Below, in pieces: positions 29,564 to 39,384 of a stretch of DNA of 64,000 nucleotides (position 1 is the stretch's first letter; every line of letters starts with the position of its first letter). The notes beneath the pieces are model-generated. The model did no database searches and was not told the DNA's origin. It was given only the letters and a program-made list of their open reading frames with translations. Source of the stretch: Rhodospirillales bacterium (GTDB taxonomy: Bacteria; Pseudomonadota; Alphaproteobacteria; Rhodospirillales; Magnetospirillaceae); NCBI GenBank assembly GCA_014380005.1, contig JACMKT010000152.1:1-64000 (forward strand). Direction: 5' to 3'. The position numbers and the translations under genes were made by a program.

Positions 29564-30106
29564 TTAATCCGCCAGAGCCTCGGGCGCGGGGGCCGGACCG
29601 GCCATGTCCCAGTTCATTCGCTTGCCGGAACGGGTCACGTAATCCACCAGCCGCGCCGGGTTGCCCATGACCAGACCGTGGGCCGGCACGTTCTTGGTCG
29701 CCACCGAACCGGCGGCCACCATGCTATAGGCGCCGAGCGTGATGCCGCAACGGATGGTGGCGTTGGCGCCGATGCTGGCGCCTTCCTCCACCAAAGTGGC
29801 CGTCACTTCCCAATTGGTGCTGAAGGCGCGGGGAAACATGTCGTTGGTGAAGACGGCGTTGGGGCCGACGAACACCCGGTCCTTGATGGTGACGCCGTGA
29901 TAGATGGACACGCCGTTCTGCACTTTGCAGCCATCGCCGATCACCGCATCCATGTCCACATAGACCGACTGGCCGATATTGCAGCCGGCGCCGATGCGGG
30001 CGCGCTCGCGCACCTTGCTCCAATCCCAGATGCGGGTGCCGGCGCCGATGATGGCGTCGTCGTGGACGGTGGCGGTGGGGTGGACGAAGACGTTGTCGCG
30101 GCTCAT
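29564..30106 (-). CDS. sugar N-acetyltransferase (WbpD-like hexapeptide repeat)
   Basis: MSRDNVFVHPTATVHDDAIIGAGTRIWDWSKVRERARIGAGCNIGQSVYV. Confidence 0.85.
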   Translation of the reverse strand: MSRDNVFVHPTATVHDDAIIGAGTRIWDWSKVRERARIGAGCNIGQSVYVDMDAVIGDGCKVQNGVSIYHGVTIKDRVFVGPNAVFTNDMFPRAFSTNWEVTATLVEEGASIGANATIRCGITLGAYSMVAAGSVATKNVPAHGLVMGNPARLVDYVTRSGKRMNWDMAGPAPAPEALAD

Positions 30107-31230
30107 CACTTGGCCCCAACCACTTGGCGCACCGCCGCGATGACGCGGTCCTGGGTGGCGGCGTCCAGATAGGGATGCATGGGCAGGCTCAGCACCCGGC
30201 TGCGCTTGGCCTCGGTCACCGTCAGGCCTTGGGGATCGGCGGGGTAATGGGCGTAAGGCGGCTGCATGTGGATGGGCGTCGGGTAGTAAACGCCGGTGGG
30301 CACGCCCAGGCCTTGCAGCGCCTTCATGACGCCGTCGCGGTCGTCCACGGTGAAGGTGTACTGCGCCCACACCGAGGTGCCGCCGCTGATCACCACGGGG
30401 GTCTCGACCACATCGGCCAGGGCCTCGGTATAGCGCCGGGCCACGGCGTCGCGCAGTTCGATCTCTTCGCCGAAGATGGCCAGCTTCTCCAGCATGATAG
30501 CGGCCTGCATGGTGTCCATGCGGCCGTTCACGCCGATTCTTACGTGCTCGTAACGGTCCTTGCCTTGGCCGTGGCTGCGGATGGAGCGCAGGATGTCGAT
30601 CAATTCGTCGTCATCGGTCAGCACCGCACCGCCATCGCCATAGCAGCCCAGCGGCTTGGCCGGGAAGAAGCTGGTGGTGGTCATGGCGGCCATGCTGCCC
30701 ACCGGCTTGCCGTTCAGCTTTGCGCCGAAGCTCTGCGCCGCATCGGCGATCATCAGCAGATCGCCCGCCACCGCCGTCAGCGCCGGGTAATCGGCGGGCT
30801 GGCCGAACAGATCAACCGGGATCACCGCCTTGGGCTTCAGACCGGCCTGGGCGGCGGCTTTGATGGCGCGCTCCAGGCTTTGGGGGTCCATGCACAAGGT
30901 GTCGGGCAGGATATCCACGAAGACCGGCGTGGCGCCGGCCAGCACCACCGCTTCGGCGGTGGCGACGAAGGTGAAGGACGGCACCATGACCGCGTCGCCC
31001 AAACCGATGCCGCGCGCCATCAGCGCCAGCACCAGGGCGTCGGTGCCGCTGGCGCAGGCCAAAGCGTGACGCACCCCGCCCCATTGCGCCAACTGCTTTT
31101 CCATTTCAAGGATTTCCGGGCCCATCACATAGGCGCCGTGTTCCAGCACGCGTTTGATGGCGGTTTCGATCTTGTCGGCAATGCGCCGGCGCTGGGCCTG
31201 AAGGTCGATGAAGGCGATGGGAGAGGTCAC
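30106..31230 (-). CDS. DegT/DnrJ/EryC1 aminotransferase (WbpE-like)
   Basis: IAFIDLQAQRRRIADKIETAIKRVLEHGAYVMGPEI; MTTTSFFPAKPLGCYGDGGAV; GTG start inferred. Confidence 0.9.
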   Translation of the reverse strand: MTSPIAFIDLQAQRRRIADKIETAIKRVLEHGAYVMGPEILEMEKQLAQWGGVRHALACASGTDALVLALMARGIGLGDAVMVPSFTFVATAEAVVLAGATPVFVDILPDTLCMDPQSLERAIKAAAQAGLKPKAVIPVDLFGQPADYPALTAVAGDLLMIADAAQSFGAKLNGKPVGSMAAMTTTSFFPAKPLGCYGDGGAVLTDDDELIDILRSIRSHGQGKDRYEHVRIGVNGRMDTMQAAIMLEKLAIFGEEIELRDAVARRYTEALADVVETPVVISGGTSVWAQYTFTVDDRDGVMKALQGLGVPTGVYYPTPIHMQPPYAHYPADPQGLTVTEAKRSRVLSLPMHPYLDAATQDRVIAAVRQVVGAK

Positions 31231-31372
31231 TGCAAACCCGCGCAAATATTTGAGAATGCGGCTGTTTATGGCGGTTTTCCGCCATCCGATCAAGAACCTT
31301 CGGCGATGGTTCTTGACCTTGGCGGGTGAGGATGGAACAAAGACCCGATCCAATGGCTAGGAGTACCTGAAG

Positions 31373-32332
31373 ATGCGCGTTGCCGTGGTCGGTGCCGGCA
31401 ATATGGGGGCCAATCACCTCCGTGTTTACAGCCAGCTTCAGGGGCCCCAATTGGTCGGTCTGGTGGAGCCCAATGGCGAGCGCGCCGAGATGCTGGCCCG
31501 CCAATTCGATTGCCAGGTTTTCGATCGGGTCGAGGATTTGATCGGTAAGGTGGACGCGGTCACCATCGCTTCGCCTTCGGTGACTCATGGCGAAGTGGGT
31601 TCGCTGCTGCTGGAAAACGGCATCCATTGCTTGGTGGAAAAGCCCCTGGCGGTGACCGAGCCCGAATGCCTGAAGCTGATCGCCGCCGCCGAAAAAGGCC
31701 GCGCCGTGCTGATGGTCGGCCATATCGAACGCTTCAACCCCGCGGTGGAACAGCTGGGCGATTTCCTTGCCGGCGGCCATAAGGTGTGGGCATTGGACGC
31801 GCGCCGCATGAGCGCGGTCAGCTCGCGTATCACCGACGTGGACGTGGTGATGGATTTGATGATCCATGATCTCGACGTCGCCAACGGCCTGATCAGTGAC
31901 GACGTGGTCCATGTGCAGGCCCAGGGCATCGACGTGCAGGGCTTCGGCCATGATTTCGTCACCGCCTTGGTGCGCTATGCCGGCGGCACGGTCGCCAGCT
32001 TCACCGCCAGCCGTATTACCCAGAACAAAATCCGCCAGTTGCACGTCACCGCCGATATCGGTTTTGTCGAGGCCGATTACCTGCGCCAAGAAATGATGAT
32101 CTACCGGCAAAGCCGCGCCACCGACCTGCCCCAGGGTCCGGGCGGCTATGTCATGGATCTCGCCATGGACCGGGTCTATATCCGCCATTCCGAACCGCTG
32201 GTGCGCGAGATTTCCCATTTCGTCGATGCGGTCAAGAAGGGCACCAAGCCCAAGACTGACGGCGCCGGCGCCTTGCGCTCGCTGCGCCTTGCTTGGGCCA
32301 TCCAGGACGCGCTGAAGGCCACCTCGGCATGA
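31373..32332 (+). CDS. Gfo/Idh/MocA oxidoreductase (WbpB-like)
   Basis: MRVAVVGAGNMGANHLRVYSQL; CLVEKPLAV. Confidence 0.88.
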   Translation: MRVAVVGAGNMGANHLRVYSQLQGPQLVGLVEPNGERAEMLARQFDCQVFDRVEDLIGKVDAVTIASPSVTHGEVGSLLLENGIHCLVEKPLAVTEPECLKLIAAAEKGRAVLMVGHIERFNPAVEQLGDFLAGGHKVWALDARRMSAVSSRITDVDVVMDLMIHDLDVANGLISDDVVHVQAQGIDVQGFGHDFVTALVRYAGGTVASFTASRITQNKIRQLHVTADIGFVEADYLRQEMMIYRQSRATDLPQGPGGYVMDLAMDRVYIRHSEPLVREISHFVDAVKKGTKPKTDGAGALRSLRLAWAIQDALKATSA

Positions 32333-33300
32333 GCGGACGGTTCAAGGGCAAGCGCATCGTCGTAACCGGCGGCGCCGGCTTCATCGGCAGCCATCTGGTG
32401 GACGCCTTGCTGGCCGAGGGTGCCGCCCATGTGGCGGTGGTGGATAACTTCTTCCTGGGCAAGGAAGAAAACCTGTCCGAGGCCCGTGCCGCCCACGGTG
32501 ACCAGCTTTCGGTCCATCGCGAGGATGCCGGCGAATTCACCGCCATGAAGGCGGTGGTGGATCAGGTCCAGCCCGATCTGGTGTTCAATCTCGCCACCAA
32601 GGCGCTGCTGTACTCGTTCTTCAATCCGGCGGGCGCCTGTCAGGTCAATCTCAGCATCGCCACCGCCTTGGCCGAGCTGCTGCGCATGGGCGCCTATGGC
32701 AAGCTGGTGCATTATTCCTCGTCCGAGGTTTATGGCACCGCCCGCGTGGTCCCCATGGACGAGGACCACCCGTTGTTGGCCGAGACCTCCTACGCCGCCG
32801 GCAAGGCTGCCGCCGATCTGCTGGTGTCGTCCTACGTCAAGATGTTCGGTCTGGATATCAGCCTGATCCGCCCGTTCAACAATTACGGTCCGCGTCAGAA
32901 TGACGGCCAATTGGCCGCTATCATTCCGTTGACCGTGCGGCGCATCCGCGAGGGCGCCAAGCCCATGATCCAGGGTGACGGCTTGCAGACCCGCGATTTC
33001 ATCTATGTGGGCGACACGGTGGAAGCGACGCTGAAGCTGGCGCTGCGCGACGACATCCGTGGCCGGGTGCTGAATTTGGGTTCGGGCCGCGAGACCTCCA
33101 TCAAGGCCATCATCGACGGCATCTGCCGCGAAGTCGCCTATGATGGCGACATCGACTATCTGCCCACCCGTCCCGCCGATGTGCGCCGTCATTGGGCCGG
33201 TGTGGACGCTGCCACCGCGCTGATCGGCGACGTGGCCCCCACTCAGCTGGATGTGGGTCTGGCCAAGACCATTGCGTGGTATCGGGGGCGCTGGTCGTGA
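32329..33300 (+). CDS. NAD-dependent epimerase/dehydratase
   Basis: IVVTGGAGFIGSHLVDALL; ETSYAAGKAAADLLV; ATGA overlap with the previous gene. Confidence 0.9.
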   Translation: MSGRFKGKRIVVTGGAGFIGSHLVDALLAEGAAHVAVVDNFFLGKEENLSEARAAHGDQLSVHREDAGEFTAMKAVVDQVQPDLVFNLATKALLYSFFNPAGACQVNLSIATALAELLRMGAYGKLVHYSSSEVYGTARVVPMDEDHPLLAETSYAAGKAAADLLVSSYVKMFGLDISLIRPFNNYGPRQNDGQLAAIIPLTVRRIREGAKPMIQGDGLQTRDFIYVGDTVEATLKLALRDDIRGRVLNLGSGRETSIKAIIDGICREVAYDGDIDYLPTRPADVRRHWAGVDAATALIGDVAPTQLDVGLAKTIAWYRGRWS

Positions 33301-34415
33301 TCCCCATCATCCGCCCCGACCTGACTTTTGACGAAGTCGCCGACGAGCTGAAGGCGGTCATCGATTCCGGTTGGCTCACCACCGGCCCCAAGGTGGTCGA
33401 GTTCGAAATGATGATCGCCGAGCGGGTGGGCGTGCGCCATGCCATCGCCACCACCTCGGCCACCACGGCGCTGCATCTGGTGCTGGCTGCTGCCGGCATC
33501 GGGGCCGGCGACGAAGTGCTGGTGTCGGATTTCTCCTTCCCCGCTTCCGCCAACGCCATCGTCCAGACCGGCGCGGTGCCGGTATTCGTGGATTGCCGGC
33601 CCGGTGCGTTCGATCTCGACCCCGAGGACGCCAGCGCCAAGGTGACCGCGCGCACCAAGGCCATCATGCCGGTGCATCCCTTCGGCATGCCGGCTGACAT
33701 CAAGGCCCTGGTGGCGTTGGGTGAAAAGCACGGCCTGCTGGTGGTCGAGGATGCGGCTTGCGCCATCGGCGGCGCCCGCGACGGCATCGCCTGCGGCGGC
33801 GGGCCGGGGGCGGGCTGTTTCAGTTTCCATCCGCGCAAGCTGATCACCACCGGCGAAGGCGGCGCGGTGACCACCGACGACGATACGCTGGCCGCCCGCA
33901 TGCGTCTGCTGCGCAGCCATGGCGGCCAGACCGGCCCGGCGGTGGGGCTGGAATTCGTCGAGAACGGCTATAATTACCGCATGAGCGAGGTGCAGGCGGT
34001 CCTTGGTCTGGCGCAGATGCGTCGGCTGGACGCCATCCTGGCCGACCGCCGCGCCACCGCCGCCCGTTACCGCGAGCGTCTGGCCGGAGTGAACGGCATC
34101 GCCATGCCGCAATTCGACATTCCCGGCGAGGGCACCTTCCAGTCCTTCGTAATCTTGTTGGATGATGGCATCGACCGCGATGGTTTGGTCAAGCATTTGC
34201 GCGCCGACGGGGTGGAAACCACCCTGGGCACCTATGCCCAGCATGCCCACCCGGCCTTCGCCCGCTTTGGCTATCAGCCGGGTGATTTGCCCCATTCCTG
34301 GCGTGCCCAGCGGCAAAGCCTGACCCTGCCGCTGCTGCCCAGAATGGCGGAAGAACAGATCGAGATAGTGACGCATGTATTGGTCGGGGCACTTAATGCA
34401 GATTGCCACAGATGA
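33297..34415 (+). CDS. DegT/DnrJ/EryC1 aminotransferase
   Basis: TTGPKVVEFEMMIAERVGVRHAIATTSATTALHLVLAA; SFHPRKLITTGEGGAV; GTGA start overlap. Confidence 0.92.
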   Translation: MIPIIRPDLTFDEVADELKAVIDSGWLTTGPKVVEFEMMIAERVGVRHAIATTSATTALHLVLAAAGIGAGDEVLVSDFSFPASANAIVQTGAVPVFVDCRPGAFDLDPEDASAKVTARTKAIMPVHPFGMPADIKALVALGEKHGLLVVEDAACAIGGARDGIACGGGPGAGCFSFHPRKLITTGEGGAVTTDDDTLAARMRLLRSHGGQTGPAVGLEFVENGYNYRMSEVQAVLGLAQMRRLDAILADRRATAARYRERLAGVNGIAMPQFDIPGEGTFQSFVILLDDGIDRDGLVKHLRADGVETTLGTYAQHAHPAFARFGYQPGDLPHSWRAQRQSLTLPLLPRMAEEQIEIVTHVLVGALNADCHR

Positions 34416-35686
34416 TGACCAATCATGAACTCTCTGTATTTTTTATCGCGCTGGTGAGTCTGCTGCTGACCGCTCACCTTGCCGGGGCGGCAGCAGAGCG
34501 CATGCGTTTGCCCCGCGTGGTTGGCGAGATCATGGCCGGCTTCTTGTTGGGGCCGTCGGTTCTGGGCAGTGTCTGGCCGGTGGCTCAAACGTGGCTGTTC
34601 AATTCGTTTCCCGGCGAGCAAAAAGTGCTGGGAGGCATGTATTGGCTTGGCTTGGCCCTGCTGATGTTCGTATCCGGCTTCAAGGTCCAGGCCGAATCCT
34701 TCGGACGGGATCGTCGCCTGCTTGGCCCCGTGGTGTTGTGCGCCATCGTCATTCCCGGTGCTGCTGCTTTCGCCATCGTCCAGCTATTTGATCTGTCCGC
34801 TTTGGCGGGACCGGCGGGCACCACCGTCTCATTCCAGCTGGTCTTCGCCATTGCCGCAGCGGTGACCTCAATCCCGGTGATATCGCGCATTTTCATGGAT
34901 ATCGGGATCATGGAAAGCCGCTTCGCCTGTGTGGTGCTGGCGGCCTCCACCTTTGAAGACATCCTGTTGTGGATGATGCTGTCGGTGGCCACCGCGTTGG
35001 CCCGTGAAGCGGTGACGGATTGGTCCGTGATCGTCCGGTCGGCGGTGCTGTCCTTTCTGTTCCTGGGTATCTCGGTGGGACTGGGCCCGACCATCGTGCG
35101 TCTGCTGAAGGCAGCCGGCCTGGGCGGGGATCGTCTGGCGGCGCCTGCTGTGGTGCTTTCCGTCTGTTTCATCTTCGCCGCCCTTGCGAGCCTGCTGGAC
35201 GTCAATGTAGTGTTCGGCGCCCTGGTGGCCGGCATGGTGGTCGGTCGTGGGACCGGCCCCGGCATGGTTGCGGTCAGGAAGGAAGTCTCGTCCATCGCCA
35301 TGGGGCTGTTCGTCCCCATCTACTTCGCCCTGGTCGGTATGCGCATCGATATGGGGGCCGGCGTGGATGTCTGGGGCGCGCTCGTCTTCTTGTTCGGGTC
35401 CAGTCTGGTCAAGATCGTCAGCGTCTGGCTGGGCGGCTCGTTCGCAGGACTGACGCGGCGTTCGGCGCTGGATCTGGGCGTCGCCATGAATACGCGCGGC
35501 GGGCCGGGTATCGTGCTGGCGTCGGTGGCTTTGGAGTTCGGCATCATTTCGCCCAGCTTCTTCACCACCCTTATTTTCGCCGCCATCGTCACGTCGGCGG
35601 CATCGGGGGTCTGGCTGCGGCGGGCGGCGGCGGGAAATAGCGATTTGCTGTCCATCAGGGCGGTGAAAGGGAACTTCTGCCCCTAA
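34412..35686 (+). CDS. cation:proton antiporter (CPA2-like)
   Basis: Multipass; RLPRVVGEIMAGFLLGPSVLG; MNTRGGPGIVLASVALEFGII. Confidence 0.85.
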   Translation: MMTNHELSVFFIALVSLLLTAHLAGAAAERMRLPRVVGEIMAGFLLGPSVLGSVWPVAQTWLFNSFPGEQKVLGGMYWLGLALLMFVSGFKVQAESFGRDRRLLGPVVLCAIVIPGAAAFAIVQLFDLSALAGPAGTTVSFQLVFAIAAAVTSIPVISRIFMDIGIMESRFACVVLAASTFEDILLWMMLSVATALAREAVTDWSVIVRSAVLSFLFLGISVGLGPTIVRLLKAAGLGGDRLAAPAVVLSVCFIFAALASLLDVNVVFGALVAGMVVGRGTGPGMVAVRKEVSSIAMGLFVPIYFALVGMRIDMGAGVDVWGALVFLFGSSLVKIVSVWLGGSFAGLTRRSALDLGVAMNTRGGPGIVLASVALEFGIISPSFFTTLIFAAIVTSAASGVWLRRAAAGNSDLLSIRAVKGNFCP

Positions 35687-35711
35687 GGGCGTTGGGGCGG
35701 CAAACGCCCTT
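35685..35711. repeat. inverted repeat after the antiporter stop (possible weak terminator or processing hairpin)
   Basis: AAGGGCGTT ... AACGCCCTT separated by 9 nt, no T-tract. Confidence 0.5.
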
Positions 35712-35767
35712 GCACTCATGCAGGAGAACGTTTATGCAAGGTCAGCCTGCGGAAATTGAGGTGTGTA

Positions 35768-36529
35768 ATGGCGGATGATTATTCGATGGTTGAGGCTATG
35801 CATGCCTCTGTCGCCGAGCGGAAGAACCGGGTTCGTCTGGCCAACATGCTTCGAAACACGCCCATCCCCAATGAAGAATTGTGGGCAAATATGGGCCTGT
35901 TTATTAACCGCATGGAATTATCGCGCATATTCTTTATTAACGAGCTGTATCAACATATTTTGCCGATTAATGGCGTTGTTATGGAATTCGGTGTTCGCTG
36001 GGGTCAGAATTTGTCCCTGTTCACCACCATGCGCGGCATGTACGAGCCGTTCAACCGCACCCGCAAGATCATCGGCTTCGATACCTTCGCCGGTTTCCCC
36101 TCGGTTCACGACAAGGACGGTGACGCCAAGGGCGTCTATGAGGGCGCGTACAGCGTCAGCCCCAATTATGAAGAATATCTGGCCGATATCCTGGACTACC
36201 AGGAAAGCGAATGCCCCATCGGCCATCTGAAGAAGTACGAGCTGTGCAAGGGTGACGCCGTCGCGACGCTGGAGGCCTATCTGGCCAAGCACCCCGAGAC
36301 CATCATCTCGCTGGCCTATTTTGACTTCGACATCTACGAGCCGACCAGGAAGTGCCTGGAGATGATTAAGCCGCATCTGACCAAGGGCAGCGTCATCGGC
36401 TTCGACGAACTCAATTGCCCGGATTACCCCGGCGAGACTTTGGCCCTGCGCGAAGTGTTCGACATGAACCGCATCTCGATCCGCCGCACCGCGCATTCGG
36501 GTTATTCCTCGTATTTCATCGTCGATTGA
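35768..36529 (+). CDS. TylF/MycF-like SAM-dependent methyltransferase
   Basis: NGVVMEFGVRWGQNLSLFTTM; IIGFDTFAGFPSVHDKDG; LAYFDFDIYEPTRKCLE. Confidence 0.75.
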   Translation: MADDYSMVEAMHASVAERKNRVRLANMLRNTPIPNEELWANMGLFINRMELSRIFFINELYQHILPINGVVMEFGVRWGQNLSLFTTMRGMYEPFNRTRKIIGFDTFAGFPSVHDKDGDAKGVYEGAYSVSPNYEEYLADILDYQESECPIGHLKKYELCKGDAVATLEAYLAKHPETIISLAYFDFDIYEPTRKCLEMIKPHLTKGSVIGFDELNCPDYPGETLALREVFDMNRISIRRTAHSGYSSYFIVD

Positions 36530-36545
36530 ACGGTAGGTGACGCCA

Positions 36546-37568
36546 ATGAGCTGCTTCATCATCGCGGAAGCGGGCGTCAATCATAACGGTCAGGTGGAGC
36601 TTGCCCACCGTCTGGTGGAAGAGGCTGCGCGCTCGGGCGTGGATGCCATCAAGTTCCAGACTTGGAAGACCGATCTGGTGCTGCGGCCCAAAACGCCGCT
36701 GGTGGAATACCAGAAGCGCAATTCCGGCGTCGCCGACATGTACGAGCTGGCGCGCTCGCTGGAATTGGCCGACGACGATTTCCGCGCCATCAAGACGCAT
36801 TGCGACGAATTGGGGCTGATGTTCCTGTCGACCCCGTTCGACGAACTCAGCTTGGATTTCCTGACCCGTGAACTGGGCATGGGCCTCCTTAAGGTGCCGT
36901 CGGGTGAGGTGACCAACGTCCCCTATCTGCGCGCCGCCGCCCGCACCGGCCTGCCCATCATCCTGTCCACCGGCATGTGCGACCTGGAAGAAGCCGCCCT
37001 GCCGCTGGACACCATGCGCGCGGTGTGGGGAGCGAACCAGCCCGACGTGACCATCCTGCATTGCACCACCGCCTATCCGACACCGGACGATGACGTCAAT
37101 CTGCGCGCCATGACCACTCTGGGCGCTCATTTCGGCTTGCCGGTGGGGTTGTCGGATCATAGCGAAGGCGTAATCGCCCCCTTGGCTGCCGTTGCCATGG
37201 GCGCGGTGATGATCGAAAAGCACTTCACCCTGGACCGCAGCCTGCCCGGCCCCGACCATATGGCCTCGGTGGACCCGGTCATGCTGCGCCAGATGGTGGC
37301 CGGTATCCGCACCGTCGAACGCATGCTGGGCACCGGCGAGAAGTCGCAGCGCCCCATCGAAGCCGCTACCGCCAAGGCGGTTCGCCGCTCGCTGGTGGCG
37401 CGGGCCGACATTGCCGAAGGTGCCGTGATTTCCGCCGACATGCTGGTGGCGCTGCGGCCCGAGGACGGCATCCCCGCCCGCGACGTGGATAAGGTGGTCG
37501 GCCAGCCGGCATGGCGTGCGTTCAAAGCCGGAGAGGTGCTTCAATGGCCCGCCTCATCGGCATCGTAA
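36546..37568 (+). CDS. neuB: N-acetylneuraminate/legionaminate-type synthase
   Basis: CFIIAEAGVNHNGQVELAHRLVEEAARSGVDAIKFQTWKTD; SDHSEG; SAF domain C-terminus. Confidence 0.92.
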   Translation: MSCFIIAEAGVNHNGQVELAHRLVEEAARSGVDAIKFQTWKTDLVLRPKTPLVEYQKRNSGVADMYELARSLELADDDFRAIKTHCDELGLMFLSTPFDELSLDFLTRELGMGLLKVPSGEVTNVPYLRAAARTGLPIILSTGMCDLEEAALPLDTMRAVWGANQPDVTILHCTTAYPTPDDDVNLRAMTTLGAHFGLPVGLSDHSEGVIAPLAAVAMGAVMIEKHFTLDRSLPGPDHMASVDPVMLRQMVAGIRTVERMLGTGEKSQRPIEAATAKAVRRSLVARADIAEGAVISADMLVALRPEDGIPARDVDKVVGQPAWRAFKAGEVLQWPASSAS

Positions 37569-38719
37569 CCACGTCGCGTTCGGATTTCGGCTGTACCCTG
37601 CGGCTCGCCCGCGCCATCGAGGCAGATCCTGCCCTGGATCTGATCCTCTATGCCGGCGGCATGCATTTTTCTCGCGTGCACGGCTATTCGGTGGATGAAA
37701 TCCGCGCTGCCGGCTTTGGAGCTGCTTTGGTCGAGCTGCCCTGTTTCGACGGCGAGGATGATGCGGAATCCCTGTCGCGCGGCATGGGCCGCACCATCGC
37801 CGATCTGGGACGCGCCTTCGCCCGGCGCCGTCCCGACATCCTGGTGCTCATGGGCGACCGCTTCGACATGATCCCGGCGGCGCTGGCCGCCATGCCCTTC
37901 ACCATTCCCATCGCCCATCTGTCGGGCGGCGAGGTGACCGAGGGTGTGGTGGACGACGCGGTGCGCCATGCGGTCAGCAAGCTGGCCCATCTACATTTCC
38001 CCACCCAGGATATCTGCGCCGAGCGGCTGCGTCAGCTGGGTGAGGAAGACTGGCGCATCGTCACCAGTGGCGCCCCGGTGCTGGACGGCATCGACGAAAT
38101 CCCCGTGGTCGCCAAGGACCTTGCCTTCGCCGATGTGGGTCTGGCACCTGAGCGCCCGGTGACCATGCTGACCTATCATCCCGATACGCTGGAAGCGGCC
38201 AATACGGGCAAGGGCATGCGGGCCATCCTGGCCGCCGCTGACCGTATCGACACCCAGATCATCTTCACCTACCCCAATGCCGATGCGGGCAGCCGCGAGA
38301 TCATTACCGCCATCGACGCCTATTGCGCCCGCCGTTCCGATTGCCGCGCCGTGGCGTCCCTGGGGCGTAACCGCTATTTCAACCTTCTGCGCCACGTGGA
38401 CTGCATGGTCGGCAATTCGTCCAGCGGCTTGATCGAGGCACCCCATTTCGGCCTGCCAGCGGTGGATATCGGCGAGCGGCAGCGCGGTCGGGTCGCCGCC
38501 GCCAATGTCATCCATACCGAGCCCACCGAGGCAGCGGTGGAGGCGGCATGGCGCCGTGCCCTCGACCCTGCCGTCAAGGCGGCTCTGGCCGGCATGGTCA
38601 ATCCCTATGGTGATGGCCACGCGGTTGCGCGTGTGCTGGCGCGGCTCAAGGATGTGACGCTGGACCGCGCCCTGTTGGTCAAGCGCTTCGTGGATATGCC
38701 CGTGGGTGAAGCGTCATGA
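37544..38719 (+). CDS. neuC: UDP-GlcNAc-type 2-epimerase, hydrolysing (NeuC/LegG)
   Basis: IGIVTTSRSDFGCTLRLARAIE; HLSGGEVTEGVVDDAVRHAVSKLAHLHFPT; NSSSGLIEAPHFGLPAVDIGERQRGR. Confidence 0.93.
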   Translation: MARLIGIVTTSRSDFGCTLRLARAIEADPALDLILYAGGMHFSRVHGYSVDEIRAAGFGAALVELPCFDGEDDAESLSRGMGRTIADLGRAFARRRPDILVLMGDRFDMIPAALAAMPFTIPIAHLSGGEVTEGVVDDAVRHAVSKLAHLHFPTQDICAERLRQLGEEDWRIVTSGAPVLDGIDEIPVVAKDLAFADVGLAPERPVTMLTYHPDTLEAANTGKGMRAILAAADRIDTQIIFTYPNADAGSREIITAIDAYCARRSDCRAVASLGRNRYFNLLRHVDCMVGNSSSGLIEAPHFGLPAVDIGERQRGRVAAANVIHTEPTEAAVEAAWRRALDPAVKAALAGMVNPYGDGHAVARVLARLKDVTLDRALLVKRFVDMPVGEAS

Positions 38720-39384
38720 CGTGGGACGGTTTGTGGGAGCACACTTTCTCCAGTCGCGGCTGGGGACGTTATCCCAGCGAGGAACTGGTGCGCTTCATCG
38801 CGCGTAATTATTACGCGGCGCCGGAGCGGGACAAGGTCCGCTTCCTGGAATTGGGCTGTGGCCCCGGCCCCAATCTTTGGTATCTGGCGCGCGAGGGCTT
38901 CACCGCCGAGGGCATGGACGGTTCGCCCACCGCCCTGCGTCAAGCGCTTGAGCGGCTTGAGGCCGAAGGCCTCGCCGCGCCCATCGGCCTGCGCCAGGGC
39001 GATGTGCTCGACATCGGCAATCTCTACGAGGCCGGCTCATTCGATTGTGTGCTGGACATCGCCTGCCTGCAGCACAACCCGCTGGACGAGGTCGAGCGCA
39101 CCCTGGATGCGGTATTGAAACTGCTGAAGCCCGGCGGACGCATGCTGTCCACGCTGATGGCGGCGGGTAGCTGGGGTGACCGCACCGGGCGCGAGGTGTC
39201 ACCCGGCACCTGGACCGACATTGCCGAAGGTCCGCTGGCCGGCGGCTATGTTTGCCACTTCTTCACCGAAGCGGAACTGGCCCAGATGTTCGGGCGCTTT
39301 GCGTCGTACAGCGTCGAGCGCATCGACCATGCCTACGGTCCCAGCCAGACCGTGAAACGCTGGATCGTGGGAGCCCAGGCATGA
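38716..39384 (+). CDS. class I SAM-dependent methyltransferase
   Basis: VRFLELGCGPGPNLWYLAREGF. Confidence 0.88.
   Translation: MTWDGLWEHTFSSRGWGRYPSEELVRFIARNYYAAPERDKVRFLELGCGPGPNLWYLAREGFTAEGMDGSPTALRQALERLEAEGLAAPIGLRQGDVLDIGNLYEAGSFDCVLDIACLQHNPLDEVERTLDAVLKLLKPGGRMLSTLMAAGSWGDRTGREVSPGTWTDIAEGPLAGGYVCHFFTEAELAQMFGRFASYSVERIDHAYGPSQTVKRWIVGAQA

Noticed and set aside
31106-32218. 370-aa minus-strand ORF
   Set aside because: Antisense to the Gfo/Idh gene at 31373, which has a clear Rossmann motif.
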